Positions 1-12,521 of a stretch of 64,000 nucleotides of DNA are shown here, piece after piece. Numbering within the stretch: the stretch's first letter is position 1; each line of letters begins with the position of its first letter. Under the pieces are notes generated by a model. The model worked only from the letters and a program-made list of their open reading frames with translations, did no database searches and was not told the origin of the DNA. The translations under genes were made by a program, and so were the position numbers. The stretch comes from Echinococcus granulosus (lineage: Eukaryota; Platyhelminthes; Cestoda; Cyclophyllidea; Taeniidae), in contig NW_020170522.1 of the NCBI RefSeq assembly GCF_000524195.1, positions 2,780 through 66,779 of the forward strand. The letters run 5' to 3'.

Positions 1-3000
1 GGGTAGTGCGGTCGTAGGTCACATGATCTGATAGAGTGAATGAAAGACAGATGACCAGAATGGTGGGCTATGAGGAACGTTAGTGGTGAAGGGAGGGAAT
101 AACGAGGAACACGAAGAAATGCATTGTCATGTTGCCACAAGTATTTTCTCCCAAGAGTGCAGTCGTCCACACTCCTCATGGGCACCCCTCCACTTTGGTC
201 GTTGTAAACTAAGGCGATTCCACTACAACCATCCACAGAATACGAACAAAGACGACAAGACCATTTTTCACTGGGGAAACATTGAATTCAGCGCGGATAA
301 TGCAATTCTGTACTATCTTGTAAAGAAAAAAGCAGTTGGAAATAAATTGCACACGGAGGTCCATACAAGTTAAACCAAGAATACGGGGTTTAGGCAAATG
401 CAGCACAGGGAATCTTAAATGTCAGAAACCACGTTGATGTTTTAGCGTGGACTGAATGCTTGTTCGCAGCATTGACTGCTGGAAGAACAATTACCATCAT
501 CACTGAATGAAGTTTTTGATATTCCGCCTTATTCAGATGGCATATCGCTGATAGAATAAGTGTGTGACGCTTGAGGACTTCTATGGATATCTGAGGAATA
601 TTTTAATGGGCCGAAAGAAACCCGTCTACTATTGTACATGGATTGCAGGAATGTGCCATTATTTCGGGGCTGATTCGCAAGATTCATGTTGGGTTTATGG
701 CTGCACTGCGTGCAGTAGGTGTAGGATTGAGGTCTTATTTTCTCTTGCTTGATTCTCGTCAATAATGTTTGCGTTAGTACGGTTTATGTGGGCGCAAATG
801 AAAGCGTTGTTTCCTGCGCAGGCGAGGGCAGTGATGTCAATGTTGGCTTACGCGAGACCGACTTCAACTGGGTATTGGCACCTGCATTTGGCGTTACGAA
901 GAGATTGTATGTGTAAATTGACAACTTCTGACAGCTCACTCGTATGTCGGTAAGATGGTGTGTCTTTTTGGCCACGCTGCAAGGCTTCGACTATGTTCAA
1001 AGGAATAGGAGGTAAAGTGAATCAAACTGCTGAGCCATCCAACCACGTGAATTGAAGCATATTACGCAGTTCGCATCCGGTTTTGTGTTATAGTGTTAAA
1101 TACGCCTAAAGTCGGTAGGAGATGCCATAGCAGCTGCTGCTTACCCGGCTTGCATGAACCAGTCTTGGCTAAATAAGTCAGACTCTGTTTATGTAGTAAG
1201 GCTGTCATATGCCAAAATGGTAAGCATGGTCAAGTAGTCGCAGCTCAACTGTATTGTTTGATGGTGAGGAGTGGGATTCCTAGGAGTTCAAATTGCTGTC
1301 AACAATAGCAACAGACCCGATGCAGTTTTGGCAACCGAGGGACTGTCTACCTCAGTCACCAAAACATCGACTTAGTAGGCCCTTCAGCCGCTTCATCTAG
1401 ACTATGCCATTCGCTCGCTGATACACACACCACCGTATTCCACCTCGCAATGATTTGGTGAGCAGCAAGGTTGAGGTGATCGTATTTATGTGCCGACCCA
1501 CCACACCATCTTTGTACGAGGATGGGGATTGATGTGCTTGATTTGTAGTCTAGACTTGACAATGGAACAGCGTTTGTTTGTGGTTGACTAAGATGCACAG
1601 GCAAGGAGAATGAATGAGACGTCAAGCGCTCCAACATGCTCACCGAACCGACCGAACTGGGCTGAGGAGTGAGCGAGTGGATTGCAACCCACACGAAGGG
1701 AAAGGCGGTGAGAAGGATGGGCGGGAGCATGAAGTGATGCGACTGGTGATGGTACACGAAACACTTCATGCCTTTCAACTGAATGCACACCAAATGTGAC
1801 CATGGTGAAGGTGTGATTGATTGCTCCCTCCGTGCATGGAAGGCGATGTTGTCTTGAGGCAAATTGTATCATCTATGTGATGCAGCCTGCATTGGAAGAT
1901 TGCTAAGGACACAATGCAAGATTGTCAAGATGGTTCTCTCCTCCTCCTCCTCTGAGCCCAACTATTGAGCCCAATAGGCTGCTCTACCTTCAATAGCCAA
2001 TGCCCTAACAAAAGAATAGAATAAGGGAGAGATGAAGTGATAATACAATCACCGTGAGTTTAGCCACGCATTTATGCCTTTTCCTTTCCAGCTCGTCGAT
2101 ACGGTAGCTATAAGCTACACTCCTCTGATGAAATGCCCTGTACTGTACCAATCAGAATGACTTGAAGACTAGTAGGAGACAATTGACAACCTTAGAAATA
2201 ACCCCAATTTTCGTGATCAAATGGGCGAACAGTAGACATGACTTGATGGTCACATTCCTCCATCATGAATCTTACTATATGTTTAGCTCAAAACTGCACG
2301 GTACGTGACATTTGGTGACATGTTGGCATGGCAACCCAGAAAGTGGTAACCACTGTGTGCAATATTAGCTCCCATCTTCGTGATCTGACAATGGAACGAG
2401 AAGTACGTGTCACAGCCGCTTCGTTAGCATGGTTACGTATACATTTGATACATAGTAGGTTCCAACACGGTGACTGTAGGAGTGACCGGAGGCTTCCGAT
2501 TGCCACATCTCACAAAATATGTTTTATTTGAAGTTAGACTTCTCAGAGAACAATCCAATGTGTTGCTTGACTTTGATGTTGTTTTTCGCTATGATACGAA
2601 CGTGTTGCATACATGGTGGAGAAATCCTTTTTGGGGACTACGAAAATGCGTATCAGTACGTTTCAAAGCGTTGGAAGTAACATAAGACACGCACTCATCC
2701 ACACTGCCTACATGCTGGAAAAATCCTTTTATGGCATTCCGAGTGTGACAAAGATAATGAGATGACGACGTCCGGAATAGGATCAGTAACATCTTGAAGA
2801 CCAATAACTCACACCGTAATTGTGCCTCCCTCTGCTACGTGGACTGCACCCAAATGAATCGGTAAGTAATGATGCGGACAGGCATGTTGCTTCAAAGTGT
2901 TGATAAAGTAGTTTGCAGGGCCATCTACCTTTCTTTACGTGGTAAAACAGGAATTTGTAGTTCATCCCGATGTTAATGCAAGCTGCGCCCTGATTGGCAG

Positions 3001-6000
3001 GCGAATTTGTCCAGTCACGTCGTCGTCGCCACCATCTATGCACGATTCGCAATATGAATAAAAGCCATCGCATAAACATTACTGGAGCCCAACTGCTGAG
3101 TGGAAGGAAGTCGACTCAGCAGTTTATTTTTAGTTGTGGTAATCGTGATGCTGCACCAATGACAAGAGTGGAGATTAGTATGGCTGCAAGCCTACTAGCC
3201 TCCTTCAAGTTGACTTATTTCAACTTTCACTGATCGCGATTGCATTGAACGGAGGCCAGGTAGCCAATCGGTAGGCAATTTATTGCTATGGAGTGGGAGC
3301 AGATGATGGCTCGACACCTCCTCGCCCCTAATTATCACCCACTCACGGACGTGTTGAACACGAAAGGCAGATTTGTTCGATGGTTGGTGTCTCATTGCTA
3401 ATAAGCGGTCGTGTCGTCGTGTGTGGTTGCCATCGTTTAATTTGTGTGCTAGCAATCACTCAATTAGGCGAGAGGAGCCCTCACTGGCGTATTCTCTGCC
3501 CATTCTCCTCCCCTGCTTTCAGCCTCTCAACCCCAATCTAACCTTCTTTCATTAGTCTCGACCTCACTCGCATGCATGCACGCTCACACCTGACCATGCG
3601 ATCTGGTCTAATTATAAGTTATGCAGGAAAGTGTTCAAAGTCCTGCTGATTCTCCACCACAGGATCTCCAGCATTGCCAACAGCTACTTCTCCTGTTACC
3701 ACTGCCATTGGGCACAAAGTAAGGCTCTTTAGAAACAAATGGTCATGTGGCAGTTTCCTCAAGTACTTTGGTTGACAAGTTGAGGATTTAATCAAGAACA
3801 CAACAGAGAGGCTATTTACTGGCCTATCCTCAATGGGTGAACAATCCGATGAAGCTGTGCATTTTGATCATGAGGACGAATGAGGAATTGCTAGCATAAT
3901 AGAAGAAGTGGATTTGAAATATGAGGTAAGATTGTTATAGTACGGTATGGTATTGCAAACCCACTGAAGCAGTGAAGGACGCATTTGAAATTGGAATAAA
4001 GGCGGAATTGAGTAGACTTTTGCGTGCATGCGAAAGTCGTGAGGCTTCCATCAAAAGGTAGGAATGCGAGGTAAGTGTCCAAAAATGCTCCATGAGTTGA
4101 CACGCTCATCACTGCTCGCAAATGTGTCAATTCTGTCTAGGTGCAAAATGCCTCCCCCTAGGCACTTCCACTTTGTATGCGTTGCTCGCCTCTTCATTTC
4201 ACATAACCAATTACCATGTCACTGAGTTGTTAATAGAAAAGATAATAAACACATGGGGATAGTGATGGGAGTACGGTGAATGGTGACAAGGTGGGATTAT
4301 CATTCCCTGCTGCTAAGGTGAAGAATGTGATCTCACGCTTTTGTGCCACTGAGTGGATTGTGAGACCTTGCATTCTTTTGCATGGCTAAGAATGGGCAAC
4401 TTTGCTAGCCAATCTGCCAATTGTAGTCTAACTCAAGGAGCCATCCTGCTGTGTTTTTTGCTGTTATGTCAGGAGTGTTATGGCTAGACTTGAAGCAGGC
4501 ATACACTTCGAAGCAAATGCGATCCTCTATCTATCTTCTAGCTATGAAGTTAAGCATCCTTTGCAATGGAGGCCATTCAGTTTTGAGACAACCAAAGTTA
4601 TGCTTGTCCGTCTTAAGAGACTTTGGAAAACATCTTGGTAGTTGGGACCTACCCGAAGACACTGGATGAGTGTGAAGTGGGTAGTAGTGAAGAGGTCTAT
4701 TAGCGCCTCTTATCGCATGTGATTGCATGCCATTCTTAGGAGTTACACTACCGTTTGGGTGGATTATTTTGGTGTAAATGAGTTGTTCTATCACTGTCTT
4801 ATTGGTGGCATCAATATTGGCGCATCACTCTCGATCTAGCGTTTCGATTATCGACATGAATTTTTTCACTTCCAATATTGAAGATTTGCCTAGCATAATA
4901 CTTAGCAAACAAGCCTTGAGTTATTCATCAACACCATCAAATAATTTTTCGGAACTACATTTGGACGGTTAGTTCCGCTTATCTTTTATGTGTCTCCTTC
5001 AAATAATAAGTGATGAAAGAACAATTTTGGTGCTTTGCTGGATCAACCAAGTCACACTTCGCTCGTGCAGTCGACGTGATGAATACACATCCACTGTGTT
5101 TGGCGGACATTTTACTGCAAGGATATTCTAACAGCTTTCATGCTTTGGAACACCCGAATATCAACAATAGCACGCATTGCACACGACCTACAAGCCACAG
5201 CGCCGTACTGCGATGGGAGCACGTTCGTCGCCATTAGTTGTTTGGGCAGAAGCTGCGAGCCTCTTAGACAACGTGTAAGACTATAGCACTTTGAATAAGA
5301 TGGGAAAATGCTTTTGCCTTGAGGCTCAGTACTTGTTCGTATTCAAGGGGAGGAATGTCCATTGCATCGGCAGGTCATCGCAACAACGATGTGATACAGC
5401 ATGTGGTGTGGTGATGTGCAGTAGTGCGTCAGTGTGAGAAAGGAATGCTCTTCATTCAGGGCATTCTTTCACATTTGGTTGGTCCAATGTGCCGCGAAGC
5501 TCTATTTCACTCAGTGCTTGCACCATGTTGACGTGGCTGCTTTGGTGTCAGAGTAGAAACCGATTTCTGCATGTCCAATGCTGATTCTCCCTACAGTGTC
5601 GGTGAGAGTGATTTCCCCTACTGACCTTCTCCTTACTGTTTCTATACACCACCAAATTGGTTCGATTGTGAATTTGGTAACGAACCATTCATTTGATCAG
5701 ACCTATTAGCTGAATGGCCTTACTGGTATTTACCTCATGGTAGGCTTTTCTGCTCACTGCCATTCGTTGGCAGACCAGGTCTCACTTAGTAGCCTTAAGG
5801 CCTTGTGCCTGCACACTCCTACATGTCTAACAACTCCAGCAATCAGTAGGAAGGAATATTGCATGTTTGTTAGCTGTTAAGCCGTTAAGGAACCACATTT
5901 GTGACGTTTCATGCTGAAGAATATCCGGAACGTACTAATATTGTCGCCGGTTTCAGTCAATGAATCGGCCTTATTTTAACCACTTTGGTTGTCTCCACTG

Positions 6001-6109
6001 TAAAATCCTAAATATTTGTGTTTTAGCCCCCATCCTTTGCAACAATTATTGCACAAAATGCCATTGTATCCTGAAAACCGTTTTGTTTTTCGTGCAAATT
6101 TTGGCACCT
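1..6109. other. Intergenic DNA without a recognisable gene
   Basis: I see no gene that I can support here. Several ORFs of 60-168 codons occur on both strands, including one of 168 codons on the minus strand at 1356-1862, but none shows a recognisable motif, a biased composition or matched splice sites. A short CTC-rich simple repeat lies near 1933-1955. The stretch may hold upstream exons or regulatory DNA of the homeobox gene that follows, but nothing in the sequence demonstrates that. Confidence 0.5.
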
Positions 6110-6260
6110 GCAGGACACATTAGCTCACCGTTACGATTGGCCTACGCCACTGCTCAGCCGCCACCTTTTCATTGGACAGCGTTCGCGTCGACCAATCACG
6201 GCTCAGAAATGGAATCACGCGCTCAAATCCGGAAAAGTCCAATGAAAATCGATTTCTAGA
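6110..6260 (+). promoter_or_regulatory. CCAAT-box cluster, candidate promoter region
   Basis: Four CCAAT boxes fall within about 110 bp: two inverted (ATTGG at 6136 and 6171) and two direct (CCAAT at 6192 and 6239). The patch is also richer in CpG than its surroundings. It lies about 400 bp upstream of the first supported exon of the homeobox-type gene at 6648, which makes a promoter plausible. Against this, that exon begins with a splice acceptor in phase 1, so at least one further 5' exon should exist and the true transcription start could be elsewhere. Confidence 0.25.
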
Positions 6261-6647
6261 TGTCCGAAATTCAATAGGTCAAGGTATTATCACTCGCCTA
6301 GCTTAGTTACTCCATTTGGCAGAGATGGCTAAGCGGATTATGCAATGTCTGTTTCATAGCTACAAAATTCATCATTATTCCATTAAGCTTACATGCATGC
6401 GACTTCCTCATCCTCCATCTTCCTTTTCATCCACATCAAAAATGCATCCCTGGGTCATGGAGATTAAAAGATTAGTCGTGTTTAGCCATATTAATACGAT
6501 TACTTCCCAGTTGGATGATAACTCATGTTATACCACTTAGCACAACAGTTAGCAATTTCGCTTACAAAATCGGAAAGTAGCCCATCACTTGCAATTTGAT
6601 GAATATGCTGCAAGCGCATGCCTCTCTTCTTTAGTTTATTTTTTCAG

Positions 6648-9600
6648 GAATTGGTGTGACATGTGTTGTTCTTTCTACAGACAGCAGTGGTGGATCGAAG
6701 AATGAGGTAATGCATGCGGGATCACGGTATTATGGACCAGAGCAGAACGGAACACAGAATGTGCATTTGAACAACACTGGTCATTTTTATTCACCTTATC
6801 AACAGTCCAGTCTTCAAGGAACACTAGGCTACAGCGCAGACTATGCACCCATTGCCAGAGTCGCAGAAACCACTTCTGCCGAGGTGAGTTCAGCGTTCCA
6901 CTGTGCAGGTTACATTGCCTCTATCCCGACTACTTCTTTTCTCTCACTTCTAAGGCATTCAATAGGTATAAGATCTGCTTGCACTTCAGTTTTCTCTCTC
7001 TTGTCAATGTGTAAAGAGAGCATTTATGTGGTCGTTGAATAAAATAACAGGTGTTCCATGTGACGCTTTGCTCATAAGTGTCATTCTGATGTCATTTCTT
7101 GATATTCCAGCCGAAAACTTGCAAAGCTTTTAGCCTCTTTGTTATGCAGTGCTGCGTTTCTAGAGCAGGATATTAGTACAATGTGTGAAGTTAGTGGGCT
7201 TAGAAATGGAGCTGCTGGTGAACTTCATACATGAATCAGACTAATGTGGCACCCTGACAACATGGAATCGAAAGGTCGCTGCATGTCTGTGAAAGGATAT
7301 CGACTCAGGGGTGATGTTGTGCAGCTTCGAGCATTTGTAGAAAGATCATCTGAATGTCTGTATCTAGAGCTTATGGTTATGCAAAGCTACATCTCTTTAG
7401 CATTTTCATGCCTTATACAAATATGCAATTTTGTGAACTGTTTGTTCAGCCCCAATTTCGACTGTTGTAGGCGTTGTCGCATGTGGCTCCAACACCATCT
7501 GTCTCCTCCCTGCAGCCAACTCCAATGCCCCCCATGCAGTTCCTACAGGTATAACCTGATTCCTGTACCAACTGCTCTTCTCTACTTTGGATTTTACAAC
7601 TTCTAATTTGGTTACATTAGCGGTAGAGCAATGCAGTACACAGAAAATTCGCAGATAGGTGACTTATAATACTAGTTTAACTCTCAAACGGTAGTATACC
7701 GACACCCGTTTGTGTACCTCTTCACTTTCCTCTTCTTCGAAGCCTATCCCATAAACTGTGGGATGAATGGGGTGAATGTGATTGAAGCACGTCTGCCTTG
7801 CGAAGCGAGTGCAACACGTTTGGGCCGAAAGCATGGTGAGTGTTAGCCAAACTCAATGCGCAGGGGCATATGTATACAGAACTGGCTGCATTGTACTAGT
7901 AAAGACGAAGAGTTACTTCGAGAGAGTGCCGTGAGTTGAGACAAGTCCTCTCCACTACAAATTTCCACTTAAATCGCAGTGGAATGCAAGCTAACGGATC
8001 GCATTCATATCTATTCCCCTTCCTCTCCTTCATCTCTTTCCCCCAACAGAAACGCGCCATCTATACGATGGTTGCTGATTGACCGTTTTGTGGCAACAAC
8101 TGATTCTTCATTCCACAACTCGTTACTGGAATAAACAAGACATTGGACGTCACACGATGCTAAGGCATGTACCATTTCACAGCGAGACGTGTGCGTTTTG
8201 TGTGTTGTGAAGGCCTGATGGACTGTCCTATTCTTAGTCTCACAAGGAAGTGTAGGCCCCAGGGGCACACAGCGCGGCACATACCAGTGGGATTACCTCA
8301 TAGCTCGCTTTAGAATGGGATGGCAATGATGCCTTATCTCCATCTTCTGTACTTCCTGCATGTTTCTCCGATTGTTTATCATCTAGTTCCAAACACCAGA
8401 CAGTCACGTGGTAATATGTTGAGCAGAATAGACTGTTCAGAAATGAAACAGGTACAGAAGAATGGTGTAGGATGAAAGTGGGTGGAAGGATAATTGAGTT
8501 TCGAGGGAAGCGACGTGTAATTGGAGTGAGGTCGCATCCACCATGTTGTAGAATTGGAAAAGGATGCTAGATTATGGAGTGTAGTTGTGTTTGTCAAAAG
8601 ATGGAGGATGGTCTGACGCTTGCATCATATTTGTACCTCCTTAGGACGACGTAAGACCATCCAAGGTTGTATTTTGGCCCCCGCAAATGAATAAAGGGAG
8701 TCATCAGACGAGTCATCTAGTCGGACAATTTCATGCACCATGCACTAAGGTTTCACGGCGTAGCACTATTCAAAGCTAGTCATGATGAGGCATTTCGTGC
8801 ATTGTTTCTTCTGCTACTTTGTAGCCTCCTACACTAGTGGCACCTGCGACTCACTTCTCACCCGTTCCAACGTCGACTGTGCCACCGCCCATTCATCCAC
8901 CGATCGCCACTCCAATGCAAAATATGCGGGTTGGTTTCCATATTCATCCATTCCTTCCTAAATTTCATACACTTCTTGAATGGCAGATTTGAGCCTGAGC
9001 CAAATGTAAAATGACATTAGTTTTTATCTGCTGCTCAATGCACCAGGAAATTGCAGACACTACTTGCTTCCCCTTTGATAAAGCAACCATCCAAACGATA
9101 TATTGCCATTTACAATCCCACATTATTCTCCTTTGTGATTTGCATTGTGCTCAAAATCTCCCTTTTGAAGGAGAGGCTTCACCTATTCTCTCATTCCCTT
9201 CCCAATGCAGATATCCGCTGGCACCAACCTGCTATCGACAACACCCTTTCCCTCCGCACCACTCCACAGTTCTACTGTGCCATCCTCGTTTCAAAGTGCT
9301 CAGGCAAGCTCTCACACTCTCGTTTACAGTCTACTTTATTGTCCCTTTTCTTAAAAAAACCACACTGTAACATACATTGGGCAATTGGATTGCCATCTCA
9401 GATGACATTCACATCTCTTAAGAAGGTGCTAAGTAGTAACTTTGGTTCACTGCTGACTTCCGCTTCTGCCTTACTTCATTTTCCTTGCCTTAGTCTGCAT
9501 CACAACAGAGCAAGCCTTATCGGCTGAATGGAGGCTTTGTTGCCAACTGCTGTTGTCCCACTTTCCTTCCTTCAACTGAGTCACTACAGTCTTCGTCACC

Positions 9601-12521
9601 AGGAGGCTTGATTCCGGAAATGGAAGTAAGCGCTCGTATCTCTGTCCCTATAAACTAACCTCCCTCTACAGCCAGTTATTGCAATGCCCCTTGTTGGATA
9701 AATGCACTTATATTGTTCGACAACTCGTGTGGACTAACTGACTGTGTTGTGTAGATGCCATGCCAACAAAGTAATGGAACCAGCTGTCAGGTTGATAGCC
9801 GAGGTCAAACGTGGTCTGGTTCTGCACCCACCACTTCTTATCAGTCAATCCAACCACCACCGCTTCTTAACGGTCCTCCATCTTTGCCTACCTCTACATG
9901 GGGCACAGTCCAAGGAGTATTCCAGGCTCCAGGTGGATCTATGCCACAAATGCACTCTGGCTATCCCAATGCTGTGATGCACATGCCTAATTCAATTCTT
10001 CCATACCCACCAAGACTACCTTCTTCCCATACCGCAATCCGTCCACAGCAACACGAGCAACAACACTACTGTAGCAATCGACGTCACCAAGTGGCTCCCT
10101 TCATGCCAGTTGTGGGCATGCTTTCGCAGCAAATGCAACAGCCTCCAGCCCAGGGTGGAGTGGAATCCAAGGCGGGCAATTCACAAGGCATGACTCCTGA
10201 AGCACAGAGTACAGGTAGGAAGTGAATCAAAGCAATCAAAATGGTCATTTGATTAAGTTTATAAAACACCTTTATCGTTTGGAAAGTGGTGCAATAATTT
10301 TAAGGATTTCCTGTTTGATTCTAAAGACACGTCAATTAGTCTGTCAAAGTTGTGTTGTGAGTGGATTAAACGTTAGCCATTTTGGAGGAAGGCGGTGATT
10401 GTACTGCCCATGGGCTTGCACTCAGGTCTATCCAGGTCCACTTAATCTATCCAAATATTTTTTACGTCTCTGTTACGTACCTCCGCCAAGCTGGTGTGGC
10501 TGTGGTCCCTCAGTGCTTTGGTCACCGCGGTCAGCAGACATCACAGGTGTGTGCGTGTGTGTCAGGGCGTGTGGAGAGTGAGGTGGTGGGCGGGAGGGTT
10601 GGAGATGAGAGCCTATTACATCAGTCACCCATACTACACCCTTAGGAGGGAAAGGAAAGGGGTGAGTCGACTTGTTTTGTCGATCTTGCCAACAACGTCA
10701 CCCTAACAACAAGTCATTTATGTGTGGGTACCAACCGTCCCTATCACTAAATAGGCGAGTTTGTTAATCGTGTCAAGTGTGGTTGATAACATCAAATGAT
10801 GAATGCTTTGGAGAGGAGAGGGAGAGGACTGTTTTGTCGTCGATGGAATGAGGATAAAGTTTCTTGTTAGAAACGACTCCAAACATGCGGTATTGGCATA
10901 TAGTGAGGTACTAACATGGAATGAGATGCGATTCGATGTCAGTGGAGAAGCTGTCCGTGTGGAGCATCATCACACGATAAAATGAATGCCATTCGCCAGG
11001 ATTCGGGCAAAAATCCTCATAATAAAATCCAATAAAAACCCTCAGAATTCGAAGGGATGTGCTAAAAATGACATATCAATGGAGGACGACTGCATTAGTG
11101 TTCCCATCCACGCTTCCACTCCTCGACTGTTGTGATGCCTTTTATTCGCCCATCCAACTTATTGTAGCTCCAGGAAGATACCCTCATCAACCTAATGCGT
11201 AGGCCCGTGTAAACCATCGCCATCCAATTCAGAGTAAATTGGGAACTACGAGAACTGTTCTAGTAAGTGGGCTCAATAACCTGTCAAATCATTTGCCTCG
11301 CCTCCCCGCCAAAGGTAAGAAGCCTGAAACCGCCTTGGTCCCACATTGAGGGTGCATGTGCATAAACGAGTTAAGTGGTAGATGCAATCAGCACATGGTG
11401 GAAATCCGGCTTGTCTACAATGTCACTGGTTGCTCAAATGCGCTCCATTAAGAAAGGTGGGGTTTGAAATTACGTGAGACCTCACGAATGACTAGAGGTG
11501 AACATAGATGCACCACCATACGTGATCACCCAAGATTTTAGCTGCTTGGAAGTCTCATTTCCTCTATTTCTGACGGGCCTTTACCACCAAAATTAGGGAT
11601 TTTTGTAGATGCAACCCTTACTTGGATAGGGTTCGTATTTCCATGACCCACTTTACCCAATATGGCTTTCCTACTGAATGGGAAAGTGATGCAATCAAAT
11701 TTGGCATTCTCAGTGATCAAACAATCAGGTTTATTTGATTCTCCACTGCTTCTAAGTATGTTTTATTGTTTTTCACCTTTCAATGTCATATTACTGCAAG
11801 CAGGGTTTTCATGCCTAGTGTGAATTCAAGGAACTGACCGAGGCCAGTACATTGCGGTTCAGGCACGAGGTCGTATTGCGTGGGTAAGGTTACACAGTTC
11901 ATTTTAGGTGAATTTTGTAAAAGAACGTGTGATGGCACATTCTACTGCTTTATACCGTTAAACAATATATTGTGGAGATATGTGGAAGCTGCGTTTATTC
12001 ATTTGACCGCATGATTAGGCAGATTGCAATTTCAGCTGAGGTGAGGACATTTCTTACCACTTTTCGCAATAATTTCTGCCTGTCATTGGTCACTGTCACA
12101 ATGCTTATCCAGTGCTAGTGATAGGGATCTGAGTGACTGGACTAATGCCGGTTACACGGGATGTCGTTTCACTGTCAGTGGGAGAAGGCAGATTTTACTT
12201 TGAAGACATCGGTAGAGGCGCCGTATGGAAGGCGGTGCCTCAGCCAGGAGGCAAAGTCACTCCTCCCCCATCATTTAAGAGCACCCACTGCTTTGTTATT
12301 TTACTTTAGTTCAGGGTGCATCCAGACGCCATCGGACAATTTACACACCAGAGCAGCTGCGTGCGTTGGAGGAAGTGTTCGCGGTGAACAGGTATCCGGA
12401 CGCGAGCGCACGTGAGGAGGTGGCAATCCGACTCGGCATTGCCGAATCGAGAATACAGGTGTGGTTTAAAAATCGTCGAGCGAAGCTGCGAATGCTGGAA
12501 CGACGCATTCTGCGCCAGTGA
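6648..12521 (+). CDS. Pro/Ser/Thr/Gln-rich protein with C-terminal K50 homeodomain (multi-exon, 5' end missing)
   Basis: Probable transcription factor. The modelled exons are 6648-6883, 7471-7548, 8825-8929, 9211-9303, 9509-9625, 9755-10214 and 12310-12521. The first five junctions are all phase 0 and the last is phase 1 on both sides, so the whole chain reads open to the stop at 12519-12521, about 432 residues plus an unseen N-terminus. Residues before the homeodomain are low-complexity Pro, Ser, Thr, Gln and Met, as in transactivation regions. The 9755-10214 exon is the longest and is rich in Gln, Pro and Met. The intron after 9303 would use a GC donor (GCAAGC). The first exon has two in-frame acceptors 33 bp apart, giving starts at 6648 or 6681. 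Joining the Pro-rich exons to the homeodomain is an inference from phase. The alternative is two genes, with the Pro-rich part ending in exons I have not found. Confidence 0.55.
10436..10546 (+). CDS. Possible cassette exon of the homeobox-type gene
   Basis: A 111-base segment between an acceptor-like TATCCAG and a donor ACAG/GTGTGT. It has the same phase (1 to 1) as the flanking exon ends at 10214 and 12310, so including it would keep the frame and add 37 residues. It encodes a Pro-rich stretch with the motif [10 protein letters not shown]. The acceptor has a poor pyrimidine tract and the donor lies in a GT-rich microsatellite, so this could be chance. Confidence 0.25.
12310..12521 (+). CDS. 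Homeodomain exon, paired-like class with Lys50 (Otx/Gsc/Pitx group)
   Basis: Encodes a full 60-residue homeodomain, a DNA-binding domain of nuclear transcription factors, followed by about eight residues and a stop. It begins [12 protein letters not shown], as in Goosecoid. Helix 3 reads [14 protein letters not shown] with Trp48, Phe49, Lys50, Asn51 and Arg53, as in Otx. The YPD motif and REEVA in helix 2 are typical of paired-like proteins. By eye I count about 34 of 60 identities to Otx and about 31 to Goosecoid from remembered family patterns, so orthology is undecided. Lys50 implies preference for TAATCC-type sites. The acceptor is a clear pyrimidine tract ending TTTAG at 12309. The exon has no ATG of its own upstream of the domain. 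The last residues (RRILRQ) follow the domain directly, so the homeodomain sits at the extreme C-terminus. Confidence 0.93.

Noticed and set aside
1356..1862. 168-codon ORF on the minus strand
   Set aside because: No domain, signal or splice context, and overlapping frames on both strands are equally open; length alone is not enough here.
12145..12309. 54-codon ORF directly upstream of the homeodomain
   Set aside because: It is in a different frame from the homeodomain, has no suitable donor and ends at the acceptor itself.
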